Of a stretch of DNA of 41,744 nucleotides, positions 10,719 through 19,389 are shown in pieces. Positions within the stretch are counted from its first letter, which is position 1; each line of letters opens with the position of its first letter. The translations under genes were made by a program, and so were the position numbers. The DNA is from Gloeomargaritaceae cyanobacterium C42_A2020_066. GTDB taxonomy: Bacteria; Cyanobacteriota; Cyanobacteriia; Gloeomargaritales; Gloeomargaritaceae. The stretch is from contig JACYLR010000035.1 of NCBI GenBank assembly GCA_015272465.1, positions 1 through 41,744 on the forward strand, given 5' to 3'. The notes under the pieces are model-generated. The model was not told the DNA's origin and ran no database searches. It worked only from the letters and a program-made list of their open reading frames with translations.

Positions 10719-11624
10719 ATGACGGATTGGAGTTTGGAGAGGCAGCATCGGCCGGCCGCCCCCCTAGCCGCCCTACGGCTCTACCTGGGGGGGTTAACCC
10801 TGGCCACGTGGCTGTTGATGGCCCTGGGCAGTGCCACGCGGGTAATGAACGCGGGCCTCGCCTGCCCCGACTGGCCCCTCTGCTATGGCCAGTTGCTGCC
10901 TGCGAACCAGATGAACCTTCAGGTGTTTCTGGAATGGTTTCACCGTTTGGTGGCCTCCAGTTTAGGCTTTGTGATTCTGGCGCTGGCGCTGTGGACAGTG
11001 CGGGTGCGGGCCTCCCTACCCCGGTGGCTGCCCTGGACCGCAGGGGCAGCGGTAATCCTCGTTGGGGTACAGGGGCTGCTGGGGGGCCTAACGGTCACGG
11101 AACTGCTCCGCTTTGACATTGTCACCGCCCACCTCAGTACGGGGTTATTAGTGTTTAGTGTTCTGCTGGCCATGACCACGGCGCTCCTGCCCCAGGCGTC
11201 GGCCGGCCGGGTGCCCCGCTGGCTCGTGGGAATAGGGGTGCTGGCGACGGTGGCAGTCTACGGCCAGAGTGTGCTGGGGGCACTGGTCGCTTCCCAATGG
11301 GCGGCCCACCAATGCTTTGGCGATCGGGAACTGTGTACGGTCATGAACCGCCATCTTTGGGGCATTCTGCCGGCCACGGTGCTCACCCTCGGCCTAGGGT
11401 TGGCCACCTGGCGGCTACCCCAACTGCCGGATACCCTGCGGCGGTGGGGCCAAATGGCCCTCGCTTGTCTGGGGGCACAACTGGGACTAGGGCTGGCAAC
11501 CTTCCACCTACACCTCCAGGTCGAACCCCTGACGGTGGCCCACCAGGCCGTGGGGGCGCTCCTACTGGCCTGTGTCCTGGGATTGACCCTGACGGCCGGC
11601 CGGGCGACGACAACCCAGGCGTGA
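10719..11624 (+). CDS. ctaA: Heme A synthase (COX15/CtaA)
   Basis: Inner-membrane enzyme that oxidises the C8 methyl of heme O to give heme A for aa3-type oxidases. The 301-residue form has about eight hydrophobic segments. Four histidines are at the spots expected for heme ligands: H75 in EWFHRLVAS, H138 in TAHLSTG, H212 in MNRHLWG and H275 in VAHQAVG. A cysteine pair lies in LACPDWPLC (C49, C55). I take the ATG at 10719; an in-frame TTG at 10704 would add five residues. ctaB follows 15 bases later, so the pair is an operon. Oxidase subunit genes are not in the window. Confidence 0.93.
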   Translation: MTDWSLERQHRPAAPLAALRLYLGGLTLATWLLMALGSATRVMNAGLACPDWPLCYGQLLPANQMNLQVFLEWFHRLVASSLGFVILALALWTVRVRASLPRWLPWTAGAAVILVGVQGLLGGLTVTELLRFDIVTAHLSTGLLVFSVLLAMTTALLPQASAGRVPRWLVGIGVLATVAVYGQSVLGALVASQWAAHQCFGDRELCTVMNRHLWGILPATVLTLGLGLATWRLPQLPDTLRRWGQMALACLGAQLGLGLATFHLHLQVEPLTVAHQAVGALLLACVLGLTLTAGRATTTQA

Positions 11625-11639
11625 GGCAAAAAGGAAACT

Positions 11640-12614
11640 ATGCAACTGCAAAGCCACCTCGGGCAAATGGACAACAGCGGCCTCCTACGGGCCAAACAAG
11701 TCCTCCAGGATTACGTTCAACTCACCAAACCCCGCATCATTTTGTTGCTGCTGATTACCACCGCCGGGGGCCTCTGGTTGGCAGCCGACGGGCACCCAGC
11801 CCCGATCACGGTGGTGATCACCCTGCTCACCGGCACCCTGGCAGCCGGCGCCGCTAACACGATCAACTGCCTCTACGACCAGGATATTGACCGGGTCATG
11901 GTGCGTACCCAACAGCGGCCGATCCCGGCCGGCCGCATCCAGCCTCGTCACGCCTTTGCCTTCGCCCTCAGTCTGGCCGTGAGTGCTCTGCTGCTCCAGG
12001 GGCTTTGGGTCAACTGGCTGAGCGCCGGATTGGAATGGGTGGGTTTAGGCATTTATGTCGGCGTCTACACCTTTTGGCTAAAGCGCTCCAGTCCCCAAAA
12101 CATCGTCATTGGTGGCGCGGCGGGGGCCATTCCCCCCCTGGTAGGTTGGGCAGCAATCACCGGAGACCTCGGGTGGCCAGCCTGGGTGTTGTTCGCCCTG
12201 ATCTGTATTTGGACCCCCCCCCACTTCTGGGCCTTGGCCCTGCTGATTCGGGAGGACTACGCCCAAGTCGGGGTTCCCATGCTGCCGGTGGTAGAAGGGG
12301 AAACCGTGACCGCCCGCCAGATTTTGATCTATACCCTGATCCTGGTACCCCTCTCCCTGGTCTTGGTGTTTCCCTGCCAGGCGGCCGGCCTTTTCTACGG
12401 CATGGCGGCGCTGGTGCTGGGAAGCGTCTTCCTGGCACGGGCTTGGCATCTTTGTCAGGCACCGGGGGATCAGCAGCGGGCACGCACGGTCTTCAAGTAC
12501 TCAATTCTCTACCTGATGCTCCTGTGTGCTGCCCTTGCAGTGGATCACGCCATCCCTAGCCCCGTGTTTGATCCCCTCTTCGCCAGTCTCTCGGCCGGCC
12601 GGCCACTCCCCTAA
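11640..12614 (+). CDS. ctaB: Protoheme IX farnesyltransferase (heme O synthase)
   Basis: UbiA-family membrane prenyltransferase that attaches a farnesyl group to protoheme to make heme O, the substrate of CtaA. The 324 residues start with a short soluble extension, then about nine hydrophobic segments. The first Asp-rich motif is NCLYDQDID (N76 to D84), followed by [19 protein letters not shown] and the downstream EDY motif match CtaB. A good AAGGA Shine-Dalgarno precedes the ATG at 11640. The 3' end runs into tandem GGCCGGCC, which gives the terminal residues SAGRPLP. Confidence 0.95.
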   Translation: MQLQSHLGQMDNSGLLRAKQVLQDYVQLTKPRIILLLLITTAGGLWLAADGHPAPITVVITLLTGTLAAGAANTINCLYDQDIDRVMVRTQQRPIPAGRIQPRHAFAFALSLAVSALLLQGLWVNWLSAGLEWVGLGIYVGVYTFWLKRSSPQNIVIGGAAGAIPPLVGWAAITGDLGWPAWVLFALICIWTPPHFWALALLIREDYAQVGVPMLPVVEGETVTARQILIYTLILVPLSLVLVFPCQAAGLFYGMAALVLGSVFLARAWHLCQAPGDQQRARTVFKYSILYLMLLCAALAVDHAIPSPVFDPLFASLSAGRPLP

Positions 12615-12714
12615 TTTGGTGGGTCAGGGGCGGCCAGGGTAAGCTAGACAACATCCGCCCCCACCGCGTTGACCCAACCGGGCGAGGGGTTCTCGTGCTG
12701 GGAGGCGTGCGCCT

Positions 12715-13635
12715 ATGTCCCTTTTTGACTGGTTTGCCGACCGCCGTAAGGAGATCCCGACCAGCTTGGAACGCCAGCCCCGGGAAATCTCCGATGGCCT
12801 GTGGACCAAGTGCAGTGCCTGTGGTGCCCTGACCTACACCAAAGATCTCATTCAAAACCAGCGGGTCTGTCCTGAATGTGGTCACCACCATACGGTGACC
12901 AGCAGCGAGCGGATTCAGCAACTGATCGATGGAGGCACTTGGCGGGGCATGGATGAGGCCCTCGCCCCCAGTGACCCCCTCGAGTTTCGGGATCGCAAGC
13001 CCTATGCTGAGCGGTTACGCGAATCCCAGGCCGAGACCCAACTGCTCGATGCAGTTCAAACTGGCATTGGCCAACTGGAGGCCCTGCCCCTGGCCCTAGG
13101 GGTGATGGACTTCCGTTTCATGGGTGGCAGCATGGGGTCGGTGGTTGGCGAAAAGCTGACTCGGTTGATCGAGCGGGCCACGCGAGAGCGGCTCCCCCTG
13201 GTGATCGTCTGTGCCTCCGGCGGTGCCCGGATGCAGGAGGGCATGCTCAGTCTGATGCAGATGGCCAAAACCGCAGCGGCCCTGCACCGCCATCGGGACG
13301 CACGGCTGCTGTATGTTCCCGTCCTCACCCACCCGACGACCGGTGGGGTCACCGCCAGCTTCGCCATGTTGGGGGATATCATCCTGGCAGAACCAAAGGC
13401 CCTGATTGGCTTTGCCGGGCGGCGGGTGATCGAGCAGACCCTGCGGGAAAAGCTGCCGGAGGATTTTCAAACGGCGGAGTATTTGCTCCAGCACGGGTTT
13501 GTGGATGCGATTGTGCCGCGCACACACCTCAAGAAACACCTGGGCCAACTCCTCCGACTGCATCGCCCCTTGCCAGCCCCCCCTCCCCTGACCTCTCCCT
13601 GGCCCACCCCTGCTTCCGAGGTGTCGGTGCTTTAG
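12715..13635 (+). CDS. accD: Acetyl-CoA carboxylase carboxyltransferase subunit beta
   Basis: Beta subunit of the carboxyltransferase of acetyl-CoA carboxylase; with AccA it transfers carboxyl from biotin to acetyl-CoA in fatty acid synthesis. The 306 residues contain the N-terminal zinc ribbon with four cysteines (C33, C36, C52, C55) and the crotonase-like core with [39 protein letters not shown] and [11 protein letters not shown]. The Pro-rich C-terminal tail is not conserved. A GGGAGG lies about 12 bases before the ATG. No accA is nearby, which is normal in cyanobacteria. Confidence 0.96.
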   Translation: MSLFDWFADRRKEIPTSLERQPREISDGLWTKCSACGALTYTKDLIQNQRVCPECGHHHTVTSSERIQQLIDGGTWRGMDEALAPSDPLEFRDRKPYAERLRESQAETQLLDAVQTGIGQLEALPLALGVMDFRFMGGSMGSVVGEKLTRLIERATRERLPLVIVCASGGARMQEGMLSLMQMAKTAAALHRHRDARLLYVPVLTHPTTGGVTASFAMLGDIILAEPKALIGFAGRRVIEQTLREKLPEDFQTAEYLLQHGFVDAIVPRTHLKKHLGQLLRLHRPLPAPPPLTSPWPTPASEVSVL

Positions 13636-13742
13636 GCGCCTAGCCCCAATCCGGCCGGCCGAGACGGCCCCCAAATCCTGATACGCTGGAGTGGGATTGC
13701 GGCTGAGATCAGTTCGGCCCTGTGCCCTGTCGGCGGCTGCGT

Positions 13743-13772
13743 TTGACATGCTGTGTTGATGCCACCTGTGAT
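13743..13772 (+). promoter_or_regulatory. Candidate psbV promoter
   Basis: A perfect -35 hexamer TTGACA (13743-13748), an 18-base spacer and a weak -10 TGTGAT (13767-13772) place a start site about 15 bases before the psbV ATG at 13794. The leader would contain little more than the GAGGAG Shine-Dalgarno. Confidence 0.4.
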
Positions 13773-13793
13773 GATGTGCCTTAGAGGAGAGTC

Positions 13794-14285
13794 ATGATCG
13801 GAAAACTGATTGGGCCTGTACTCTGTCTGGGAATTTGGCTGTGGACTCTGCTGGCGACCCCAGCCCAAGCGATCACCCTGGATGATGCGACGCGCACCGT
13901 GGCCCTCAACGACCAGGGCGAGACGGTGACCCTCACCCTCCGGGAGGCCGAGCGGGGCAAGCAATTGTTCAATGCCAAGTGCGGCACCTGCCACGTGGGT
14001 GGGATCACCAAAACCAACCCGGTGGTGGGCCTCGATCCCGAATCCCTAGCCCTGGCGACCCCCCCACGTAATACGGTTGAAGCTCTGGTGGATTACATGA
14101 AGAATCCCACCACTTACGATGGTCTCCAGGAGATCGCCGAACTGCATCCCAGTCTGGCCCGCACGGATATTTACCCGAAGATGCGGGACTTGACGGAAGA
14201 TGACCTCTACGCCATTGCCGGTCATATTCTGATCCAGCCCAAGATTCGGGGCATCCAGTGGGGCGGGGGCAAGATTTACTACTAA
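13794..14285 (+). CDS. psbV: Photosystem II cytochrome c550 (PsbV)
   Basis: Extrinsic lumenal c-type cytochrome that stabilises the oxygen-evolving complex. The precursor is 163 residues. A signal peptide ends at AQA (residue 26), leaving a 137-residue mature protein, the length known for PsbV. The heme motif is C63-G-T-C66-H67, and the distal histidine is H118. In mature numbering these are Cys37, Cys40, His41 and His92, matching known PsbV. The C-terminus GGGKIYY is typical. A strong GAGGAG precedes the ATG. The TAA stop overlaps the ATG of the next gene. No GGCCGGCC copy occurs inside it. Confidence 0.98.
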   Translation: MIGKLIGPVLCLGIWLWTLLATPAQAITLDDATRTVALNDQGETVTLTLREAERGKQLFNAKCGTCHVGGITKTNPVVGLDPESLALATPPRNTVEALVDYMKNPTTYDGLQEIAELHPSLARTDIYPKMRDLTEDDLYAIAGHILIQPKIRGIQWGGGKIYY

Positions 14286-14803
14286 TGCCTTCCCTTTCCA
14301 CAGCCCCCTACCGGGAGGGGGGATGCCCGAGAGCGCTCCTCCTCCTGTTGACCTTCCTGCTGACCCTGCTGGCTTGGGTGTCACCGGCTCAGGCGGCAAC
14401 GGGGGACACCTACGTGCGGCGCTACCTACGGGCCGGGGACGGGGTGACCCTACCTGCGGATGCGGCCGGCCGGCCCCAGACCTTTACAGCGGCGGATCTG
14501 TCGGCGGGGAAAAAGTTGTTTGAGGAGACGTGCCTCAACTGCCACGTGGGGGGGGCGACGCTGCCCAATCCCCTCGTCTCCCTATCCCTGACAGATTTGC
14601 AGGGGGCCACACCACCGAGGGATAACATTGCCGCCCTGGCCGCCTTCATCCGCAACCCGCAAACCTATGACGGCTTGGAACCCAGCGCCACCTGTCGGCA
14701 ACTCTCCGCCCGTTGGACAACGGATGGGGAGGTTGAGCAGTTAGCAGCCTTTGTCTTGCGGGCTGCCCAGGTCGCCCCAGGCTGGGGGACTAAAAAGTTT
14801 TAG
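14285..14803 (+). CDS. psbV2: Cytochrome c550-like protein PsbV2
   Basis: Paralogue of PsbV encoded just after it. I place the start at the ATG at 14285, which overlaps the psbV stop as TAATG and suggests coupled translation (172 residues). A signal peptide ends near SPAQA. The heme-binding motif is C83-L-N-C86-H87 followed by VGGATLPNP. Where PsbV has its distal histidine, this protein has cysteine C137 (SATCRQL). The Thermosynechococcus PsbV2 crystal structure is known for a rare His/Cys heme ligation, so the same is predicted here. The physiological role is unsettled; it can partly substitute for PsbV in Thermosynechococcus. Confidence 0.9.
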   Translation: MPSLSTAPYREGGCPRALLLLLTFLLTLLAWVSPAQAATGDTYVRRYLRAGDGVTLPADAAGRPQTFTAADLSAGKKLFEETCLNCHVGGATLPNPLVSLSLTDLQGATPPRDNIAALAAFIRNPQTYDGLEPSATCRQLSARWTTDGEVEQLAAFVLRAAQVAPGWGTKKF

Positions 14804-14887
14804 GGGAGTTAGCCCTCAGCCCGCAGCAGTGTACTACCCTATTCTCGTGAACCCGTTGATTGGGACAACCCATTTCTGAGGAGACTT

Positions 14888-15226
14888 ATGCGCGCACTTC
14901 AACGCCTGTTTGTGACGGTTTTGGTGCTGGTTGGCCTGGGTATGCTGGCCGGCCGGCCGGCGATGGCGGCGGATCTGGCCCACGGTGCCCAAGTGTTTAG
15001 TGCCAACTGTGCCGCCTGCCACATGGGGGGGCGCAACGTGATTGTCGCCACCAAGACCCTGCAAAAGGCTGACCTAGAAAAGTACGGTATGGATCTCGCG
15101 GCGATCACCATGCAGGTGACCAAGGGTAAGAATGCCATGCCTGCCTTTGGGGGACGGCTGAGCACCACAGATATCGACGACGTGGCCAACTACGTCCTGG
15201 CTGAAGCGGAGAAAGGTTGGTCCTAG
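14888..15226 (+). CDS. petJ: Cytochrome c6 (PetJ)
   Basis: Soluble lumenal electron carrier from cytochrome b6f to photosystem I or to oxidases. The 112-residue precursor has a signal peptide ending AMA (residue 27), giving an 85-residue mature protein, the family's usual size. The heme site is C41-A-A-C44-H45, and the axial methionine is M84 in NAMPAF. A GAGGAG Shine-Dalgarno lies 6-7 bases before the ATG. The gene follows psbV2 after 84 bases. A tandem GGCCGGCC copy falls in the signal-peptide codons and encodes AGRP, a place where sequence is free to vary. Confidence 0.97.
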   Translation: MRALQRLFVTVLVLVGLGMLAGRPAMAADLAHGAQVFSANCAACHMGGRNVIVATKTLQKADLEKYGMDLAAITMQVTKGKNAMPAFGGRLSTTDIDDVANYVLAEAEKGWS

Positions 15227-15268
15227 GGGATTCAACACACCTGCCCAAGCCAATCTTTGATCCAGTAG

Positions 15269-15292
15269 CCTCTCCTTGGGAGGGGTTTTTTT
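15269..15292 (+). terminator. Strong terminator after petJ, merged with the next gene's ribosome binding site
   Basis: The 5' arm CCTCTCC (15269-15275), a 3-base loop and the 3' arm GGAGGGG (15279-15285) form a 7-bp stem with one G-U pair. Seven T (15286-15292) follow. The next ATG begins at 15293, immediately after the T-run, so the 3' arm is also a GGAGG Shine-Dalgarno at about the right distance. Confidence 0.85.
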
Positions 15293-16222
15293 ATGGCTAC
15301 TGACCGGGAATTTGCCCCTGACCTCGCCCGTGTCCTGGGGCCGGTAGACGCCTGGTGCACGGCCCACGCCTGGCCCCGGCCGGCCGCCGCTGATCTTCAG
15401 CAGGTCTGGCTCCCCCTAGCCCGCTGGATCCGTCAAGAGCAGACCCAACTCGGCCGGCCGCTGGTCGTTGGCATCGGGGGTCTCCAGGGGAGTGGCAAGT
15501 CCACCCTGGCCCAGGTGCTGCGGTTGATTCTCCAAACCCTCGACTGTCCGACTGTTTGCCTATCCCTGGATGATCTCTACCTCACCTACGCCGAGCGCCT
15601 CGCCCTCCTGAGCCACGATCCACGCCTCATCTGGCGGGGACCACCGGGTACCCACGCTGTGGGCCTAGGCTGTCAGGTTCTCGATGCCCTGCGCCGCGGC
15701 GGCCGGCCGGTGGCGGTGCCCCGGTTTGAGAAGGCCCTCCACGGCGGGCAGGGGGATCGACAGGGCTTCGAGACAGTGCTTGCAGCCCAGGTGATTCTGT
15801 TTGAGGGCTGGTTTGTCGGTCTGTACCCCCGCGACCTCACCCAACTGACTGCTTGGCCCGCAGCATTGGCCACCCCGGCCGGCCGGCAGTTTGCCTTGGA
15901 TTGTAACCAGCGCCTCGACCGCTATACCCCCCTGTGGGCGCGGCTGGATCGGCTTGTGGTCTTGCAGATGGAGAACTGGGCCTGTAGCCTCACATGGCGG
16001 GGCCAAGCGGAACCCGCCGGCGGCATGACGCCCACCCAAGTTGCGGCCTTTGTGACCTACTTCTGGCAAGCACTTCACCCCGACCTCTTTCACCATCCCG
16101 TAGCCGCTCGCGGGCCGGCCGACTGGGTGGTGCCGATTAAACCCGACCACAGCTACGGGCAACTCTACCGGCCAGCGCTTAGCTTTCAATCAGCCAAGGC
16201 TTCAGGGCCGGATCCCAACTGA
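15293..16222 (+). CDS. P-loop kinase, probable plant-type D-glycerate 3-kinase
   Basis: A 309-residue P-loop protein with Walker [11 protein letters not shown] (G63 to T71), followed by [10 protein letters not shown] and a region with FDKAL-like FEKALHGG and [10 protein letters not shown]. These features match the glycerate 3-kinase (GLYK) family of plants and some cyanobacteria, which completes photorespiration by making 3-phosphoglycerate. Phosphoribulokinase/uridine-kinase relatives are the alternative. The ATG lies directly after the petJ terminator T-run and uses the hairpin 3' arm as ribosome binding site. The last 44 bases overlap the convergent ndk gene. Several GGCCGGCC copies interrupt it, giving GRP-type residues. 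Confidence 0.8.
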   Translation: MATDREFAPDLARVLGPVDAWCTAHAWPRPAAADLQQVWLPLARWIRQEQTQLGRPLVVGIGGLQGSGKSTLAQVLRLILQTLDCPTVCLSLDDLYLTYAERLALLSHDPRLIWRGPPGTHAVGLGCQVLDALRRGGRPVAVPRFEKALHGGQGDRQGFETVLAAQVILFEGWFVGLYPRDLTQLTAWPAALATPAGRQFALDCNQRLDRYTPLWARLDRLVVLQMENWACSLTWRGQAEPAGGMTPTQVAAFVTYFWQALHPDLFHHPVAARGPADWVVPIKPDHSYGQLYRPALSFQSAKASGPDPN

Positions 16223-16631
16223 ACCGCTCCTCCGGCTTGAACCAGAGGTCAATTTCTCGCTGGGCACTTTCTGGGCCATCGGAGCCGTGGATCAGGTTAC
16301 GGCCCAGGTTGACGCCGAAGTCGCCGCGGATGGTGCCCGGCTCTGCCTTGAGGGGGTCAGTTGCCCCGATCACCTTGCGGGCGCTGGCAATCACGCCTGG
16401 CCCTTCCCAGACCATCGCCACCACAGGCGCAGAGGTGATGAACTGAATCAACCCGTTGAAAAAGGGCTTGCCCTGGTGCTCGGCGTAGTGGGCGGCCGCC
16501 AGTTCTGGACTGACCTGGAGCATCTTCATCGCCACCAGGTTAAAACCCTTGGCTTCCAGCCGCCCGATGATGGTTCCCACCAGCCCCCGATGTACCCCAT
16601 CCGGCTTGATGGCAATAAAAGTCCGCTCCAT
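16179..16631 (-). CDS. ndk: Nucleoside diphosphate kinase
   Basis: Exchanges gamma-phosphates between nucleoside tri- and diphosphates through a phosphohistidine. The 150-residue length is normal. The active histidine is H115 in NLIHGSDG, and the N-terminus [12 protein letters not shown] is diagnostic. A single minus-strand gene; its 3' end overlaps the glycerate kinase gene by 44 bases in the convergent direction. Confidence 0.97.
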   Translation of the reverse strand: MERTFIAIKPDGVHRGLVGTIIGRLEAKGFNLVAMKMLQVSPELAAAHYAEHQGKPFFNGLIQFITSAPVVAMVWEGPGVIASARKVIGATDPLKAEPGTIRGDFGVNLGRNLIHGSDGPESAQREIDLWFKPEERFSWDPALKPWLIES

Positions 16632-16689
16632 AGGCCCCCCCTCCTGGGGTTATTACGAAAGGTTACACAGCCGTCAGGCATTGTACCCC

Positions 16690-19389
16690 CTAGGGGGACG
16701 GGGCGGGGCGGGACTTACGCTGCAAGCGGGGGCCTTTGCGACAGAGGGAATCGTAGGCGCAGTAGGTGCAGGCTTCCTCTGCGACATCCGGGGCGACCGG
16801 GTAGCTGCCCGTCTGGAGGTGGGTCTTGACCCGCTGGGCGAGGGCACTCAGGCCGGCCGGATCGACCTCCGCCACCTTGAGCTTCTTGCCCCGGAGTAGG
16901 GAGTAGTAGTAGGCCCCAGCGACGGGTTCGCCCGGAAAAAGGGCCGGGGCCGCGGCCTGCATGTAAAGAGGTAACTGCACGTCCAGACGGGCCTTGCCTT
17001 GGGCATCCTGAGCACCTGTAGGGGCCTTGCTGCTGGTTTTGTAGTCGATGAACACGAGGCCGGCCGGGGTGCGGTCGATCCGATCCACAAACCCCATGAC
17101 CGCCAAGCCGTGCCATTCCCCCCGAAACTCTGTTTCGAGGCCCGCCACGCTGGCACCGGGTTGGAGGAACTCCTCGCCGCGCACGGCCAAGGCCAGACTG
17201 CGCACATGGTCGGGGCGCTGGGCTACCCACTGGGGGAGTTGATCGAGGTGAACCGGGTGGCGGGCATCCTCGGCGAGGGCTTGCTCGGCGGCGGTGAGGC
17301 TGCTGTCCAGGGCGGCGAGGATTGCCTCCCGGTTAAGGGCTGGCCCCGTGGCCTGGAGGGCCAGTTCCAAAACCTTGTGGTAGAGGGTGCCACGGGTGGT
17401 GGCGTCTAGGCCCTCCTCTGGCTCCTCGACCTCGCGCACCCCCAGACCATAGCCCACCCACCAGCGGAAAGGGCACTGGCCGATCTGGGTCAACTGGCTA
17501 GCGCTGAAGGTGCGTTCTAGCGGGTCGAGGGGCAACCCAGGGATACCGTCGTACTCGTCCGGGGGTTGGCTGGATTCTCGTCCCCATTCCACAGCCCAAG
17601 CCTGCCGGGCTAGGGAAAGCACCGCATCAGCGACAGGGCCGGCCGGCCGCCGCAGGTAGACCTGGCGCATTTCCTCCAGACTAGCGGCCGGCCGGGGGGG
17701 GGCTGGTTGGGGTTTAAGGCCCAGATCCGCCAAAAAGGGGCTAGGCAGGCACTCCCGATCCGCCAGCCGAACCGGATAGGTGAGGGTCAGGCTCTGGGTG
17801 GCGACCTTGAGCAGACTCCAGAAACTGAGGGCTTCCCGCGGAGCTTGGTTGCCCGTGCCACAGGGGAGGCCGGCCGCCGCCAGCCGCTTGGCCTCATAGC
17901 TGTCCAGCCAGGGGGTGTCGCTGCTGGGCTGGGGAAAGACGCCTTCGGCCATACCCAGGATGAACACATGGGGACAGCGCGCCCCAAACAGAAAAGGCGG
18001 ACTGTGGAGTTCGATGCCGGCGTGGCCGGGCTGGGTACCCACCTGAAGTAGGTCGAGCACATCCCGCAGTTCGCTGGCCAGTTGCCCAAAGCTGAGGACT
18101 TCCTCGGCAGGGGTCGCCAGGGCACCCAAACTACGGCTCAAGAGGAGCAGGGCCTGGGATTCCCCACCCCAGCGGCCGGCCGTGTCCGGGGCTTGGCGGA
18201 GGGTTTGTTTAAGTAGACCCTCACAGGAGGTCAACTTTTCCTGGAGCCAGTCGATCCAGGCCCGCCGACTCTGGTGCGCGGTACGCGTCGGGCCAGCCCA
18301 AGCCAACCCCAGCTTCGCCCAGGCCTCCCAGGTCGAGGGGCGTTCTTGCCGCACTTGGCACCAGCGGTCGTCCGCCAGGATTTGGCTGAGGCTATGGCGG
18401 TAGAAGCGGCTGGTGGCCTCAAAGCTGCCATCACTGGCGATCATCTCCACCAAACTCAGCAGCCAGTGGCCTACCCGTGTCTGCCCCACAGGAATCTGGT
18501 GCTTGGTGCAGAGGGGAACCTGGTACTCCGCCGCGACAGCCAACACCAGAGGGGCATAGACCGCCTCATCCCGTACCACAAGGGCAACCTGATGGGGTGT
18601 AACCCCCTGACTGAGTAACGCCTTGACCTGGGTCAGCACGCCCCGTACCTCAGCCTCTTGGTGGGGGTAACTGTGGGCCACCACAGCGGCCGGCCGCTTG
18701 CCCTCTCCCACCCAACAGGCCGCCAACTGGGCACCGAGGTAGGTGGGCTGACTACGGTGGGTGCGTACCTGCCAGCCCCGGCTCATCAAAAACCGGGCTG
18801 TCTGTTCATTCTCCTGAAACCGCCAATCCTGGGCGCGCCAGGGCAGGATCAGCAAACTCTCCGGGCCGGCCGCCTGATCCAAAAACGCCTGCTGATCCGG
18901 CCCCAGAAAGGGATAGCCCACCACCAGCAGGGGTTGGGGTTGGACGCCCAGCCGGCCGGCCGCCCAGAACACTTCGGCCCGGTCGATCAGGTTCTCGGCT
19001 TGGAGTAACTGTTGGTAGCGGCGGGTGACGGCCGCCAGTTGTTGCGTGCGGGGCGACCCCAGCGCCTGAAGCCGATCCAGATCAACCCCCTGGCGCAGCA
19101 ACTCCCGCACCGGCAGGGCCAGGGTGCGCGTCGTCCCCACCCCATCCCGCGGGGCGAGGACTTCGGCGACCGCAGTTTGAAGATAGCGGTCGGCCCGCAG
19201 GCGTGACACCCGCCGTACCTCAGTTTGGCGCTCCAGTACCTCCATCGCCAGGGTCTCCAGCTTGAGGGCCGGTACCCCAAACAGGTGCCAGGCCGCCGCC
19301 CGCGCCGGGGTAATCACCCGGTATTTGGCAGGGTCGGGGGGTTTCAGGTCTGACCACAGATCGAGAAAAACGGTACGTTCAGGGGGCAT
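16690..19389 (-). CDS. AddB-like PD-(D/E)XK nuclease with Fe-S cluster motif
   Basis: The 899-residue protein is shaped like AddB/RexB, the second subunit of the AddAB recombination nuclease-helicase. The C-terminal nuclease domain (from about 620) has GTLYHKVLE, GFVDRID (about 766) and FIDYKTSS (about 780). It is framed by the Fe-S staple: one cysteine in GQCPF (about 637) and three in the pattern C-x2-C-x5-C (about 873-883), as in AddB. No Walker A (GxGKT/S) is visible at the N-terminus, so the helicase-like part is probably inactive. The protein is shorter than typical AddB, and no addA is adjacent. It starts 11 bases inside the end of mltA, suggesting coupled translation. Confidence 0.8.
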   Translation of the reverse strand: MPPERTVFLDLWSDLKPPDPAKYRVITPARAAAWHLFGVPALKLETLAMEVLERQTEVRRVSRLRADRYLQTAVAEVLAPRDGVGTTRTLALPVRELLRQGVDLDRLQALGSPRTQQLAAVTRRYQQLLQAENLIDRAEVFWAAGRLGVQPQPLLVVGYPFLGPDQQAFLDQAAGPESLLILPWRAQDWRFQENEQTARFLMSRGWQVRTHRSQPTYLGAQLAACWVGEGKRPAAVVAHSYPHQEAEVRGVLTQVKALLSQGVTPHQVALVVRDEAVYAPLVLAVAAEYQVPLCTKHQIPVGQTRVGHWLLSLVEMIASDGSFEATSRFYRHSLSQILADDRWCQVRQERPSTWEAWAKLGLAWAGPTRTAHQSRRAWIDWLQEKLTSCEGLLKQTLRQAPDTAGRWGGESQALLLLSRSLGALATPAEEVLSFGQLASELRDVLDLLQVGTQPGHAGIELHSPPFLFGARCPHVFILGMAEGVFPQPSSDTPWLDSYEAKRLAAAGLPCGTGNQAPREALSFWSLLKVATQSLTLTYPVRLADRECLPSPFLADLGLKPQPAPPRPAASLEEMRQVYLRRPAGPVADAVLSLARQAWAVEWGRESSQPPDEYDGIPGLPLDPLERTFSASQLTQIGQCPFRWWVGYGLGVREVEEPEEGLDATTRGTLYHKVLELALQATGPALNREAILAALDSSLTAAEQALAEDARHPVHLDQLPQWVAQRPDHVRSLALAVRGEEFLQPGASVAGLETEFRGEWHGLAVMGFVDRIDRTPAGLVFIDYKTSSKAPTGAQDAQGKARLDVQLPLYMQAAAPALFPGEPVAGAYYYSLLRGKKLKVAEVDPAGLSALAQRVKTHLQTGSYPVAPDVAEEACTYCAYDSLCRKGPRLQRKSRPAPSP

